A DNA stretch of 64,000 nt from an uncultured Clostridium sp. (GTDB lineage Bacteria; Bacillota; Clostridia; Lachnospirales; Lachnospiraceae), in contig CAMEFI010000004.1 of NCBI GenBank assembly GCA_945915475.1, positions 62,001 through 126,000 of the forward strand, read 5' to 3'. Below the pieces are notes generated by a model, which made no database searches, was not told the DNA's origin, and worked only from the letters and a program-made list of their open reading frames with translations. The position numbers were made by a program, and so were the translations under genes. Positions 16,506 through 27,472 of the stretch are shown here, one piece after another (the first letter of the stretch is position 1; the number at the start of each line of letters is the position of its first letter).

Positions 16506-18074
16506 CTATAGTTCTATGCTTTCCATCACGCACTCATGCTTCTTTGTTATTTTATCATAATTTAGCCCAACCAAAATAACCTTTCCTGTATATCCATTCA
16601 AACATTCAACATATTGCCTATCTTTTATCTGAGCAATTGCTGTTTTCACATCTTTATTCCATTTCAATTCAATCAAAAAAGCAGGTTTATCACATTTTTT
16701 CTTTGGAATAAATACTAAGTCAGCAAAACCCTTTCCCCCTGCTAATTCACGGCACATAATATATTCCTTCTTTGCCGAATAATACGCAAGAGATAGTACA
16801 CACGATAACGAGTTTTCATCATTATATTTAAGGACAGACGCATTTTCCTGATGCACTTTTTCAATTATATCAGCAACTTCAGATTCATTCATCTTTAGTG
16901 TTGCCTGTAACAACTGCTCGGATAATTGGAGGGATTTCACAACATCATTCCACCCCATCACACGAACTGTACTAATAAATTGCTCTCTAATTTCGCAATT
17001 AGGAATATATACTTCCTGTGTATCAAAATCATATGCAAGATATCCAAGATGAATCAACAGTGTCAACACATCATCCTGAATATGAAAGGATACCATATCA
17101 TTCGAAAATGTTGTAGTATCTATCTTTTTCCGTTCCCCTGCTATCAATTCTACAATGGTATCACGCAGTCCATCATAATTCATTTCGATATAAGTCCGAA
17201 TAGATTCATATGTCTCCGTCTGTGTCCAATAGTTATCGATTTTCTTACGTTCAATTGCTTCAACAACAGACTTCGGATTATATACAGAAAAATGACCTAA
17301 CTGATATCCATCATACCATTCCTTCATCCGTTCAAAATCCATGCCACCATTTTGACACAAAACTCTGACTTCATCCTCTGTAAAACCTGTATATTCCTCA
17401 ATCGGATTGGCATTAGTCATAGAAAATTCATCAAACATATTAAGTGCTGAATGTTCACCATATTTCTTAATCGGTAAAATCCCTGTCATATAGGCAAGCA
17501 CAACATATGGCTGATTTTTGAGCAAGTCCCTATAAAAATCGAGATATTCTTTCTGCCCATCCGAATCATTCGGTTTCATTCGAAAAACACAATCCCATTC
17601 ATCTATCACAAAAACAAACTTTTCTTTTGTTTCAGCAAAAATCTGTTCTAATACAGAAACCAAATCATCCTCATAGTATTCAATACTTGCATATGCCTTT
17701 TTTAACTCCCTCACAACTTTAACATTCAAGGTTCTTAACATATCATGTACCGTCTGTGTTCTTTTCAAAAAGCGCTGAATATTCAAATGAATCACATTAT
17801 AATGATTCAAATGTTCTTCAAATCCGGCTTGTCTGGAAATCTTCAATCCATGGAATAATTTCTTAGAATTACAGCCTCTGCTATAATATGCAACAAGCAT
17901 ATTGGCCGCCATTGACTTACCAAATCTTCTCGGACGGCTTACACAAATATTTCTATGTTCTCCAAACAGAACCGAATTCGTATAAGTAATCAATCCCGTC
18001 TTATCAACATAAATTTTAGAATATTTTACTGCATTGTAAAACTCTGTATTATCCGGATTCAAGTAAATTCCCAT
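16506..18074 (-). CDS. AAA-ATPase-like / PD-(D/E)XK nuclease-like protein (DUF1703 type)
   Basis: A 522-residue protein of a family common and often multicopy in gut anaerobes. The N-terminal AAA-ATPase-like domain has KYSKIYVDKTGLI and the P-loop-like RPRRFGKSMAANML near residue 55, then FVFVIDEWDC as Walker B-like (about 140). The C-terminal PD-(D/E)XK-like domain has GGKGFADLVFIP and AFLIELKWN near residues 465-485. Function is unestablished; a mobile or defence-related nuclease role has been suggested by fold. Start chosen at the ATG with GGTGA upstream; a TTG at 18104 is possible. It is a lone gene between housekeeping genes and may be a recent insertion. Confidence 0.85.
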   Translation of the reverse strand: MGIYLNPDNTEFYNAVKYSKIYVDKTGLITYTNSVLFGEHRNICVSRPRRFGKSMAANMLVAYYSRGCNSKKLFHGLKISRQAGFEEHLNHYNVIHLNIQRFLKRTQTVHDMLRTLNVKVVRELKKAYASIEYYEDDLVSVLEQIFAETKEKFVFVIDEWDCVFRMKPNDSDGQKEYLDFYRDLLKNQPYVVLAYMTGILPIKKYGEHSALNMFDEFSMTNANPIEEYTGFTEDEVRVLCQNGGMDFERMKEWYDGYQLGHFSVYNPKSVVEAIERKKIDNYWTQTETYESIRTYIEMNYDGLRDTIVELIAGERKKIDTTTFSNDMVSFHIQDDVLTLLIHLGYLAYDFDTQEVYIPNCEIREQFISTVRVMGWNDVVKSLQLSEQLLQATLKMNESEVADIIEKVHQENASVLKYNDENSLSCVLSLAYYSAKKEYIMCRELAGGKGFADLVFIPKKKCDKPAFLIELKWNKDVKTAIAQIKDRQYVECLNGYTGKVILVGLNYDKITKKHECVMESIEL

Positions 18075-18159
18075 AGATTCACCGTCTTTCACTACTTTTA
18101 TCAAAATCTGTCTTATTATTATACCATTCCCCGTGCCAGAATGCTATCCCTAATTCCAC

Positions 18160-18903
18160 TCATTCCTCTAACCCAAACATTAGCAAAGACAATACCACCA
18201 TTCCCGCCGTCTCGGTTCGGAGAATCCGATGTCCAAGAGAGATTACCTTACCTTCAATCTCCTTAATCTGCTCAATTTCGGAAGGTTCAAAGCCACCTTC
18301 GGGTCCAATGAAAATGCCAATAGACCGTCCATCCGTAATCTCACCAATCACTTTCTTAGAATATTCCATCCCCTCGGCACTCTCATAGGGCACAATCACA
18401 CTATCGAATGATGTCGCATACTGTATCGCTTCCCCCATTGTCATAACCGGTTTCACTTCCGGAATCTTACCACGTTTTGACTGCTTGGCAGCACTAAGTG
18501 CAACTCCATTCAGACGTTCTGCCTTTTTGGCGGCCTTCTTATCATCTAACTTCACCACGCACCGCTTCATCATAACCGGTACCACTTCGCTAACACCTAA
18601 TTCTACTGCTTTCTGGACAATCTGCTCCATCTTGTCGCCCTTGGGATATCCCTGAAACAGAACTATCTTTGCCGGAAGCTCCCGGTTATTACCGAGCACA
18701 TCCACCACTTTAAGCAGTACCTCCTGGCAATCCATATCATATTCTGCAATCTCACACAGGTATTCTTTCTCTCCCTGATCTGTCACCAATACTTCTTCCC
18801 CCGGTTTCATCCGAAGCACATTATGAATATGGTTATAATCTTCTCCACTGATTCGGATTGGCTCCTGCAACAACTGTTCCGGATTCACAAAAAAACGATA
18901 CAT
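18160..18903 (-). CDS. rsmE: 16S rRNA (uracil1498-N3)-methyltransferase RsmE
   Basis: A 247-residue SPOUT-class methyltransferase with N-terminal PUA-like region (MYRFFVNPEQL, HIHNVLRMKPGEEV) and the knotted AdoMet site shown by IFIGPEGGFEPSEIEQI (about 200) and LGHRILRTETA (about 225). It methylates U1498 of 16S rRNA. Following prmA after dnaK-dnaJ is a common order in Firmicutes; here a DUF4160/DUF2442 pair lies between prmA and rsmE. SD GGAGAGGG precedes the ATG. Confidence 0.95.
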   Translation of the reverse strand: MYRFFVNPEQLLQEPIRISGEDYNHIHNVLRMKPGEEVLVTDQGEKEYLCEIAEYDMDCQEVLLKVVDVLGNNRELPAKIVLFQGYPKGDKMEQIVQKAVELGVSEVVPVMMKRCVVKLDDKKAAKKAERLNGVALSAAKQSKRGKIPEVKPVMTMGEAIQYATSFDSVIVPYESAEGMEYSKKVIGEITDGRSIGIFIGPEGGFEPSEIEQIKEIEGKVISLGHRILRTETAGMVVLSLLMFGLEE

Positions 18904-18930
18904 ATTAGTCCCTCTCCTGTTTCATTTCAT

Positions 18931-19206
18931 CTAAGCAATCTTCTCATTTGTCTGCTCAAGTGCATATAAAACATCCGGATCAATATCCAGACATTTAGTG
19001 ACATCTCTATTACCAGATACATCCCAAGCAAGGGTATTATTTAATATTGTACACGCATTCACAAAGAAATTCTTATCTTTTAACAAGGCAAACGCTTTTT
19101 TATCAAGCAATGGTTTTGCATCATAACATACTATTTTTCCGTCATCAAAATAAACATATACTTTATAATCTTCACATGGTATTACTTGAACTACATCATG
19201 AAACAT
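18931..19206 (-). CDS. DUF2442 domain protein
   Basis: A 91-residue protein matching the DUF2442 pattern: short beta-rich start (VIPCEDYKVYVYFDDGKIVCYDAKPLL), a middle FALLKDKNFF and the conserved end TLAWDVSGNRDVTKCLDIDPDVLY. Function is unknown; genes of this family are usually next to DUF4160 genes, as here (12-base gap), which has led to suggestions of toxin-antitoxin-like pairs without firm proof. SD GAGGTG precedes the ATG. Confidence 0.85.
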   Translation of the reverse strand: MFHDVVQVIPCEDYKVYVYFDDGKIVCYDAKPLLDKKAFALLKDKNFFVNACTILNNTLAWDVSGNRDVTKCLDIDPDVLYALEQTNEKIA

Positions 19207-19218
19207 ACTATCACCTCG

Positions 19219-19479
19219 TTAAATTAATGGATTAATTCGATTTAAAGGCAGACCATCTTTGGAAAGTTCCCAATTCTGCATCAACTCATCTTGATGAATT
19301 ACACACCATGCCAATATTAATTTTAATTGTCGTGACGGTAATGCACCCTTAATCACTCTGGCCTCAGTAATATCTATAAGTGCTTTATGTCCATTATATT
19401 CCGCATGGAAATGCGGAGGATTATGATCCTCATAATACATAGTAACTCTAATTCCATAAAATAGTGATATTTCTGGCAT
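19219..19479 (-). CDS. DUF4160 domain protein
   Basis: An 86-residue protein with the conserved DUF4160 core MYYEDHNPPHFHAEYNG (Pro-Pro-His-Phe-His), then IDITEARVIKGALPSRQLKLI and WCVIHQDELMQNWEL. The function is unknown; the pairing with DUF2442 is common in bacteria. SD GGAGG lies before the ATG. Its placement between prmA and rsmE interrupts an otherwise conserved gene order. Confidence 0.87.
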   Translation of the reverse strand: MPEISLFYGIRVTMYYEDHNPPHFHAEYNGHKALIDITEARVIKGALPSRQLKLILAWCVIHQDELMQNWELSKDGLPLNRINPLI

Positions 19480-19491
19480 ATCTAATACCTC

Positions 19492-20451
19492 CTACCTCGC
19501 TACAATGGATACCCACTCACCCATATAGGTGGTATCCACAATCTCAAATCCATTTTTTATCAGTGCCTCTTTCACTTCCTGCTCCTTCGTGTCAATGATA
19601 CCGGATGTAATAAAGACTCCATCTTCTTTCATAAATGGACGAATCTCTGCCGATAACGGAATAATGACATCTGCTAAAATGTTGGCAACAACTATATCAT
19701 ATTGTCCAATACTTGCCACACTTTTGGCAAATTCTTTATCCTCAATCACATTGCCCTGTACTATGGTATATTGTTCTTCCGAAATATGATTCAAAGCGAG
19801 ATTTTCTTTGCTGGCCTTCACCGCTAATTCATCGATATCGATTCCATATACCTTTTCTGCCCCTAATTTCATGGCAATGATGGAAAGGATACCACTTCCA
19901 CAGCCCGCATCCATCACATCCGTTGTCCCATCCTGCCGGATATATTTTTTCAGATTGGCAATACATAACTTGGTTGTCTCATGAGAACCCGTACCAAAGG
20001 CTGTACCCGGATCAATATAGATTACAATGTCCTCCGGCTTTGTATCTGCATTCTCTGTCCACGTGGGCTGAATCACAATATTATCCTCTAACCGGAATGG
20101 ATGAAAGAACTCTTTCCAGTTATTAATCCAATCCTTATCCTCTGTCTCACCAAGAGATATCTTCCCGGTTCCCACCTGCATATAAGCAGACATTTCTTTC
20201 AATTGTTCACTAATATATCTGCACAGATCCTTAACATCTATCTTATCATCTATATAACAGGATATCTCCGCCACACCATCATCCGGCGGAAGCTCCGGCA
20301 GAATGTCAATGAACATTGCCTTCTTATCCTCCTCCGACAACGGAATCTTGTCCTCCACTTCGATTCCCTCTACACCATATTCATCCAACACATAGCTCAA
20401 CATATCTGTCGCCTGTGTTGTTGTCTCTATCGTAACTTTCGTCCACTTCAT
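19492..20451 (-). CDS. prmA: Ribosomal protein L11 methyltransferase PrmA
   Basis: A 319-residue class I methyltransferase. The N-terminal substrate-recognition region (about 1-120) includes WINNWKEFFHPFRLED; the AdoMet site shows IDPGTAFGTGSHETTKLC (about 165) and VMDAGCGSGILSI (about 185), then DIVVANILADVI (about 260). PrmA trimethylates L11. AAGGAG precedes the ATG. The heat-shock operon ends at a terminator about 90 bases upstream, so prmA must be transcribed separately or by readthrough. Confidence 0.95.
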   Translation of the reverse strand: MKWTKVTIETTTQATDMLSYVLDEYGVEGIEVEDKIPLSEEDKKAMFIDILPELPPDDGVAEISCYIDDKIDVKDLCRYISEQLKEMSAYMQVGTGKISLGETEDKDWINNWKEFFHPFRLEDNIVIQPTWTENADTKPEDIVIYIDPGTAFGTGSHETTKLCIANLKKYIRQDGTTDVMDAGCGSGILSIIAMKLGAEKVYGIDIDELAVKASKENLALNHISEEQYTIVQGNVIEDKEFAKSVASIGQYDIVVANILADVIIPLSAEIRPFMKEDGVFITSGIIDTKEQEVKEALIKNGFEIVDTTYMGEWVSIVAR

Positions 20452-20540
20452 ATTATCGTTCTCCTTGAATCCTATCCATATACAACAACTCCATTCAGAC
20501 TTTTATTGTCGCCTATTTCTTTATCATAACACACTCATGC

Positions 20541-20570
20541 AAAAACCGCCACATGATATTCATGTGACGG
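20541..20570 (-). terminator. Rho-independent terminator after dnaJ
   Basis: On the minus strand an 11-bp stem with one C-A mismatch (20546-20556 with 20560-20570, three-base loop) is followed by five T. It lies 14 bases after the dnaJ stop and closes the hrcA-grpE-dnaK-dnaJ operon. Confidence 0.88.
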
Positions 20571-20583
20571 TCTCAACCCTTCC

Positions 20584-21753
20584 TTAACGTTTCTTTCCGA
20601 AACCTTTCTTCTTATGTCCACCAAAGCTAAAATCTCCGGCGGAATCTGTAGATCTTCTTGCAGTGGAACCGGTTGCCTCATCAAAGCTGTTAAGAATTGT
20701 CTTCTGCTCTTCTGTAAGCTTATCCGGAACCTGAACAACCAGGGTAACATAGTGGTCACCACGTACATTCTTGTTACGAAGCGTCGGAACACCTTTGCCC
20801 TTTAACTTAATCTTCGTATCTGTCTGTGTACCCGCTTTGATCTCATACTCCATCGGACCATCAATGGTATGAATTGTGATCATTCCACCAAGTGCAGCCT
20901 GTGTAAATGTAATCGGTTCTGTAGAAAACAGATCATATTCCTGACGCTGGAACTGCGGATGACGGTCCACTAATACAGTCACAAGCAAATCTCCACGTCC
21001 ACCGCCATTGGTACCCGGCTCTCCTTTCTCACGGATACGGATACTCTGTCCATTATCAATACCGGCAGGGACTGCAACCTGAATCTTTTTCTTACTCTTT
21101 ACAAAACCGGTACCGGAACACTGTGTACACTTATATTTAATAACTTTACCGGTACCTGAACATTCCGGACAAGTCTGCACATTACGTACAACACCAAACA
21201 GAGATTGTTGTGTAAATACAACCTGACCTTTACCATTACATTTTGGACAAGTCTCCGGATTATGTCCCGGCTGAGAACCTGTACCATGACATACTACACA
21301 TTCATCTTTAAGTGGTAACTCTAATTCCTTCTGGCAGCCAAATACAGCCTCGTCAAATTTCACACGAACGCTGGTCTTAATATTGGCACCCTTCATCGGA
21401 CCATTTGACTGACGGGTTCTTGCTCCCCCGCCAAACATATCTCCAAAGATATCTCCAAAGATATCTCCCATATCACCAAAATCAAATCCACCGAATCCAG
21501 CTCCACCCATGCCGCCATTTGGATCAAATGCAGCATGACCGAACTGATCATACTTTGCCCTGGTATCCGGATCACTTAATATCTTATAAGCTTCCGAAGC
21601 CTCCTTGAACTTTGCTTCCGCTTCCTTGTCTCCCGGATTCATATCAGGATGGTATTTCTTGGCAACCTGTCGGTAAGCTTTCTTTAATTCTGCATCTGTT
21701 GCATTTTTTGCAACGCCAAGAACCTCATAATAATCTCTCTTTGTTTCTGCCAT
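20584..21753 (-). CDS. dnaJ: Chaperone DnaJ (Hsp40)
   Basis: A 389-residue full type I DnaJ: J domain with HPD in [11 protein letters not shown] (about 35), a Gly/Phe-rich linker ([15 protein letters not shown]), four CxxCxGxG zinc repeats ([32 protein letters not shown]; about 150-215), a C-terminal peptide-binding domain and a final basic tail [10 protein letters not shown]. The ATG at 21753 is preferred (AAAGGTG six bases before); a GTG at 21762 would overlap the SD. It stimulates DnaK ATPase. A strong hairpin separates it from dnaK. Confidence 0.97.
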   Translation of the reverse strand: MAETKRDYYEVLGVAKNATDAELKKAYRQVAKKYHPDMNPGDKEAEAKFKEASEAYKILSDPDTRAKYDQFGHAAFDPNGGMGGAGFGGFDFGDMGDIFGDIFGDMFGGGARTRQSNGPMKGANIKTSVRVKFDEAVFGCQKELELPLKDECVVCHGTGSQPGHNPETCPKCNGKGQVVFTQQSLFGVVRNVQTCPECSGTGKVIKYKCTQCSGTGFVKSKKKIQVAVPAGIDNGQSIRIREKGEPGTNGGGRGDLLVTVLVDRHPQFQRQEYDLFSTEPITFTQAALGGMITIHTIDGPMEYEIKAGTQTDTKIKLKGKGVPTLRNKNVRGDHYVTLVVQVPDKLTEEQKTILNSFDEATGSTARRSTDSAGDFSFGGHKKKGFGKKR

Positions 21754-21780
21754 CTTCCTCACCTTTATCGACTAAGAGTG

Positions 21781-21807
21781 CCCACGGTTTCAAAATGAAA
21801 CCGTGGG
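21781..21807 (-). promoter_or_regulatory. Perfect hairpin between dnaK and dnaJ
   Basis: Two 11-base arms, CCCACGGTTTC (21781-21791) and GAAACCGTGGG (21797-21807), enclose a five-base loop. No T-tract follows on either strand, so it is not a standard terminator. In this place it probably protects the dnaK 3' end after mRNA cleavage or reduces dnaJ expression relative to dnaK. Confidence 0.75.
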
Positions 21808-21835
21808 ACTATCATTTCAAAGTATCTGTTCGGGA

Positions 21836-23707
<1,872 letters not shown>

Positions 23708-23740
23708 CTATAATCATATATATTGTTTACTAACCTTGCA

Positions 23741-24406
23741 TTAGTTTGCAACCTTAACCATACTATGACGAAGTACCTCTTCTTTATACATATAACCTTT
23801 CTGAAGTTCCTCTGCCACTATGTTCTCTCCTAATTCCTCATCTTCAACATGTAATACTGCGTTATGGAAATTCGGATCAAACTCTGTACCCTCTGCATTC
23901 ATCGGCTTCACGCCAACATCTTCGAGAGCAACAATAAACTGCTTATATATCTTATCGACACCCTGTTCGAACGCCCGGTCCTTATCTTCTTCCGGAATAG
24001 CCGCTAACGCCCTTTCAAAGTTATCTACTACCGGTAACAGTTTCTCTAAAACTTCCTTAGCTCCAATGTCATACATTCGTTTGGATTCTTTTTCATTACG
24101 GTTTCTGGCATTTTCAAACTCTGCCAAAAGGCGCTTATACTTATCATTAGCCTCTTCGGTAAGTTCCTTCTGTTTCTCTAATTCAAGCTCTAAAGCTTTA
24201 TTATTACCACCGCTTCTCCGACTGCCTTTCTTCGCCTTGGTCGGTTTCTTTTCGGTCTCCTCTGAAACTTCTTTAGCTTCCTCAACAGCTGTCTCTTCAG
24301 TGGATTCTACCGCTACCTCTTCCACAGTCTCTTCTACTGCTTTCCCGGTAGGTTTGTTCTTTTTCGCTGCATTATCTTTTGCATTGGTTTTCTTCTTCTC
24401 TTCCAC
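23741..24406 (-). CDS. grpE: Nucleotide exchange factor GrpE
   Basis: A 221-residue protein. Residues 1-75 form a low-complexity Lys/Glu/Ala-rich extension; a coiled coil follows (LELELEKQKELTEEANDKYKRL), then the GrpE core with FENARNRNEKE and the C-terminal beta domain with AEGTEFDPNFHNAVLH. It releases ADP from DnaK. The start is GTG after GAGGTG. It follows hrcA after 10 bases and lies 54 bases before dnaK. Confidence 0.96.
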   Translation of the reverse strand: MEEKKKTNAKDNAAKKNKPTGKAVEETVEEVAVESTEETAVEEAKEVSEETEKKPTKAKKGSRRSGGNNKALELELEKQKELTEEANDKYKRLLAEFENARNRNEKESKRMYDIGAKEVLEKLLPVVDNFERALAAIPEEDKDRAFEQGVDKIYKQFIVALEDVGVKPMNAEGTEFDPNFHNAVLHVEDEELGENIVAEELQKGYMYKEEVLRHSMVKVAN

Positions 24407-24416
24407 TTTGACACCT

Positions 24417-25448
24417 CTAATCTTTCTTCTTAAATATTGTATCTAACTCATCTGTAAGATTCTTCAAGGTACTGACTACTTTCTTATAGTCCATACGCTT
24501 CGGTCCAATAATACCGATTGTTCCTTTTGCACCTTCTGCTAATTCATACGTTGCCGTTACGATACTGCAATCCTTCATATTAGAAACCGGTGATTCTTCT
24601 CCAATGTATACCTGAATACCATTCGAATTGCTGCTGTTCATAGATTCATCAATCAACTCATCTAATCCCTGCCGGTCTTCTAATGCTTCAAGAAGCTTTG
24701 TCGTCTGTTCGATATCTCCAAGCTCCGGATATTTTAACATATTCGTTGTACCGCTTGTATAGATCTCAACTTCATCCGCCTCATGAATGGCTTCTGCTAT
24801 GCCTTGGAAAATATTCTCCATAATATCAGCAAACTCACCAGCCTGTGTCTTGATGGTCTGAATCATTTCTAAATTGATATCCTGCAGGGATGCTCCCTGT
24901 AAAAAAGTATTCAGCAGGACATTCAGTTTGAGAATCTCATCATTTGCCAGTGGCCGTTCCACCTGCATCATCTTATTCTTAATTACATTCCCATCCACAA
25001 CGATAACTGCAAGCAACTGATTATCATCTACCTGGGACAACTGAATGAACTTAAGTGTCTTATTCTGATACTGGGGAGCCGTGACAAGTGTTGCATAATT
25101 GGTATTGTATGCTAATACCTTGGCGACCTGCTTAAGCATTGACTCCATCTTATCCACACGTTCCAGTAACTGGGTCTTCATTTCCTGCATCTCATTGTCC
25201 TTCTCAGCCATCATATGATCCACATATAAACGATAGCCTTTGTCCGTGGGAACACGTCCTGCGGAGGTATGTGGCTGCATAATCAAACCCATTTCCTCTA
25301 AGTCTGCCATCTCATTTCTTATTGTTGCAGAAGAAAGGTTCAGATCTGTATATTTTGAAATTGTTCTTGAGCCAACCGGTTCTCCGGTTTCTAAGTAATT
25401 AGAAATGATTGCCTTTAATATCTTCTGCTTTCGCTCATCTAATTCCAT
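24417..25448 (-). CDS. hrcA: Heat-inducible transcription repressor HrcA
   Basis: A 343-residue repressor: N-terminal winged helix (MELDERKQKILKAIISNYLETGEPVGSR...LSSATIRNEMADLEEMGLI) recognising CIRCE, then the HrcA dimer domain with HTSAGRVPTDKGYRLYVDHMM. It represses this operon and is kept active by GroEL in studied Firmicutes. A perfect CIRCE element lies 31 bases upstream of its start, so it is autoregulated. SD AAAGGGG. Confidence 0.97.
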   Translation of the reverse strand: MELDERKQKILKAIISNYLETGEPVGSRTISKYTDLNLSSATIRNEMADLEEMGLIMQPHTSAGRVPTDKGYRLYVDHMMAEKDNEMQEMKTQLLERVDKMESMLKQVAKVLAYNTNYATLVTAPQYQNKTLKFIQLSQVDDNQLLAVIVVDGNVIKNKMMQVERPLANDEILKLNVLLNTFLQGASLQDINLEMIQTIKTQAGEFADIMENIFQGIAEAIHEADEVEIYTSGTTNMLKYPELGDIEQTTKLLEALEDRQGLDELIDESMNSSNSNGIQVYIGEESPVSNMKDCSIVTATYELAEGAKGTIGIIGPKRMDYKKVVSTLKNLTDELDTIFKKKD

Positions 25449-25479
25449 GCATCAGACCCCTTTCCTGCTTATTTGATTA

Positions 25480-25506
25480 TTAGCACTCATCCTATCCGAG
25501 TGCTAA
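25480..25506 (-). promoter_or_regulatory. CIRCE operator (HrcA binding site)
   Basis: TTAGCACTC (25480-25488), nine bases, GAGTGCTAA (25498-25506): an exact match to the CIRCE consensus, placed between the hrcA promoter and its start codon. Confidence 0.97.
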
Positions 25507-25517
25507 CATCTAGGTAT

Positions 25518-25546
25518 AGAGTACCACCCACTTATCGGTTTGTCAA
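25518..25546 (-). promoter_or_regulatory. Sigma-A promoter of the hrcA operon
   Basis: Minus strand TTGACA (25541-25546), 17 bases, TACTCT (25518-25523). It stands directly upstream of CIRCE, as expected for HrcA control. The -10 is weak (three of six). Confidence 0.7.
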
Positions 25547-25593
25547 GAAAATTTCCAGAAAAAATGTGAATATTTTGTGTAACAGATAAATAT

Positions 25594-27438
25594 CTATGGA
25601 ACACTCCATATATCCTTTGTAATTTCCGGATGTTCCAACAGGGTTTCCACATGTTTTTTCAAATCTAATGCATGTTCATAATACCTGTGCTGTTCTTCCT
25701 TGGAAAATTCCGGGTAGAAACGCCCTGTTCCATCCTTTATCATATACCGGGTCTCCACCGGATATTCCTCATGCATCGCAATATTATAATAATTTTGTGA
25801 AACAAGTGGCATTCCCAATAACTGCATCACATAAGTGGATAGATATGAGGCACTTATATCTTCGACATTTTCCTCTCCCTGCCAGTCATAATTTCCCCAT
25901 ATAAGATATGGTGTCGAGTAGGCTAACTTCTCATCCCTGTTACAAACTGACAGCTGTTCCAGTGCATAGCTTGGAGCATGATCGCCAAAGAATACTACAA
26001 TGGTCGGCTCATCCTGCGTCTTCAGGTACTCTGTAAGCTTGCGTAATGCCTCCCCGCTTTTGGCAATACCGCTCACATATTCCTGCACCCAGCGTTTTTT
26101 GTTTGGCCCATATCCAAGTGCGTCATCAAAGGTTACCTCAATATCATCCGGTGCATTTTCTTTCTCTTCCCCATTCAGGATGGCAATATGATTGGCAATG
26201 GATACGCTGAAACAAAACAGCGGTTTATCTGTATCTTTCTCCTCATACTGTTTGATAATCTCATTGGTTAATGAATCATCGGATATATATCCGCATTTTT
26301 CCTGATAACTCATTCGGTACTGATCAATAAAGCGTTCAAATCCCAGTCTGGGATAAGCTACATAACGATTCCAGAACTTTCCGTTATAGGGATGGATTGC
26401 TAATGTTGTATAACCCGACTCCTTCAGATATCCTGCAAATGACGGTTGTTCATCCGAAAAATATTCTTTATACGGACACGAACCGGAACCCATACCTCTC
26501 GTATTCCAACCGGTGAGGAATTCAAACTCCGTAAAATGGGTACTGCCACCGTATACATTTACATACAGATTCCCGGTCATACCTTCCTTACAGACTTCAC
26601 GAAATGCAGACATGGGATCTTCACTATACGTAACTGCCCCCTCAAAGAGATTCACATCATAAAAAGCCTCACTCATGATAACTATGATATTGGGATGTGT
26701 TGTGGAGGCATTGTTCTCCGTAGCAATTTTCTTTCCTTTTTCTACATACACCTCATAACTCTTCCAGGCTTCATCTGCTGTATAAGTTTCCCTTTCTTTC
26801 GTCTGAAACAGACTTTCCACAAAATAGACAACCGGTCCTGTCTTCTCAGACTGCACTGCCTCTGTAAGCTTCGCCATTACACTTTGCCTGCCATCCGCTA
26901 CAACTAATGGAATCATACACGCAGACATTACAATCAGTGCAATCCCACATCCTTTCCGATAACTTACATTCCCTGCAAGAGCTTTTGCAACATACAGATC
27001 CATATAGAGCCACAAACAGATGGAAAGAACAAACAGAATCAGTGCACACCACGTTCCTGTCCATACATGAAATTCTGCGTCTCCCCCTACCTTCAATGCC
27101 TCCGATATCTTTGCAAAATCAGACAATGTCACACACTCATTTAACGAATTCCATTTCATATTATTGATAACACCAAAGATGCCTCCAAACACACCCAGTA
27201 CAACATATCCCGGTGTAATCCGTCTTGTCATAACATAGAACAGGAATAGCAATCCGCTATATAGGAAAACATTGTAGAATACATAATACAGATTGTCATA
27301 TGACATCCACTCTGTAAATAAATCCTTCCCTGCAAAGGTCAGCCACTGTATCTGTAAAACCAACAATAGTGCCTGTAACACAATACTTACAGGCACTATT
27401 CCATATCTTATCTTACTTTTGAACATCCATTCCTTCAT
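25594..27438 (-). CDS. LtaS-like sulfatase-fold phosphoglycerol transferase
   Basis: A 614-residue membrane enzyme with about five N-terminal helices (to about 190) and an extracellular alkaline-phosphatase/sulfatase-fold domain. Visible active-site pieces: NIIVIMSEAFYD (metal Glu), VYGGSTHFTEFEFLTG (candidate catalytic Thr), AIHPYNGKFWNR and VVFFGDHAPS. The family includes lipoteichoic acid synthase and phosphoglycerol transferases for glycans and glycolipids; which polymer is modified here cannot be told. The SD is weak, and an unusual perfect 14-bp inverted repeat lies about 40 bases into the gene. A downstream ATG at 27426 is possible. Confidence 0.82.
   Translation of the reverse strand: MKEWMFKSKIRYGIVPVSIVLQALLLVLQIQWLTFAGKDLFTEWMSYDNLYYVFYNVFLYSGLLFLFYVMTRRITPGYVVLGVFGGIFGVINNMKWNSLNECVTLSDFAKISEALKVGGDAEFHVWTGTWCALILFVLSICLWLYMDLYVAKALAGNVSYRKGCGIALIVMSACMIPLVVADGRQSVMAKLTEAVQSEKTGPVVYFVESLFQTKERETYTADEAWKSYEVYVEKGKKIATENNASTTHPNIIVIMSEAFYDVNLFEGAVTYSEDPMSAFREVCKEGMTGNLYVNVYGGSTHFTEFEFLTGWNTRGMGSGSCPYKEYFSDEQPSFAGYLKESGYTTLAIHPYNGKFWNRYVAYPRLGFERFIDQYRMSYQEKCGYISDDSLTNEIIKQYEEKDTDKPLFCFSVSIANHIAILNGEEKENAPDDIEVTFDDALGYGPNKKRWVQEYVSGIAKSGEALRKLTEYLKTQDEPTIVVFFGDHAPSYALEQLSVCNRDEKLAYSTPYLIWGNYDWQGEENVEDISASYLSTYVMQLLGMPLVSQNYYNIAMHEEYPVETRYMIKDGTGRFYPEFSKEEQHRYYEHALDLKKHVETLLEHPEITKDIWSVP
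27365..27400 (-). repeat. Perfect 14-bp inverted repeat inside the LtaS-like gene start
   Basis: AATAGTGCCTGTAA (27365-27378) and its exact complement (27387-27400) flank an 8-base loop. In the mRNA it would form a strong stem covering codons about 13-25 of the gene. Confidence 0.85.
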
Positions 27439-27472
27439 TACTTTCTTACTTCTTCTTTCTGTATCGTTTTCA

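Noticed and set aside
21781-21807. dnaK-dnaJ hairpin as a Rho-independent terminator
   Set aside because: No T-run follows on either strand, and a better terminator lies after dnaJ.
23820-24446. Plus-strand Ser/Ala-rich frame of about 200 codons opposite grpE
   Set aside because: The low-complexity content mirrors the Lys/Glu-rich grpE strand; no SD and no domain.
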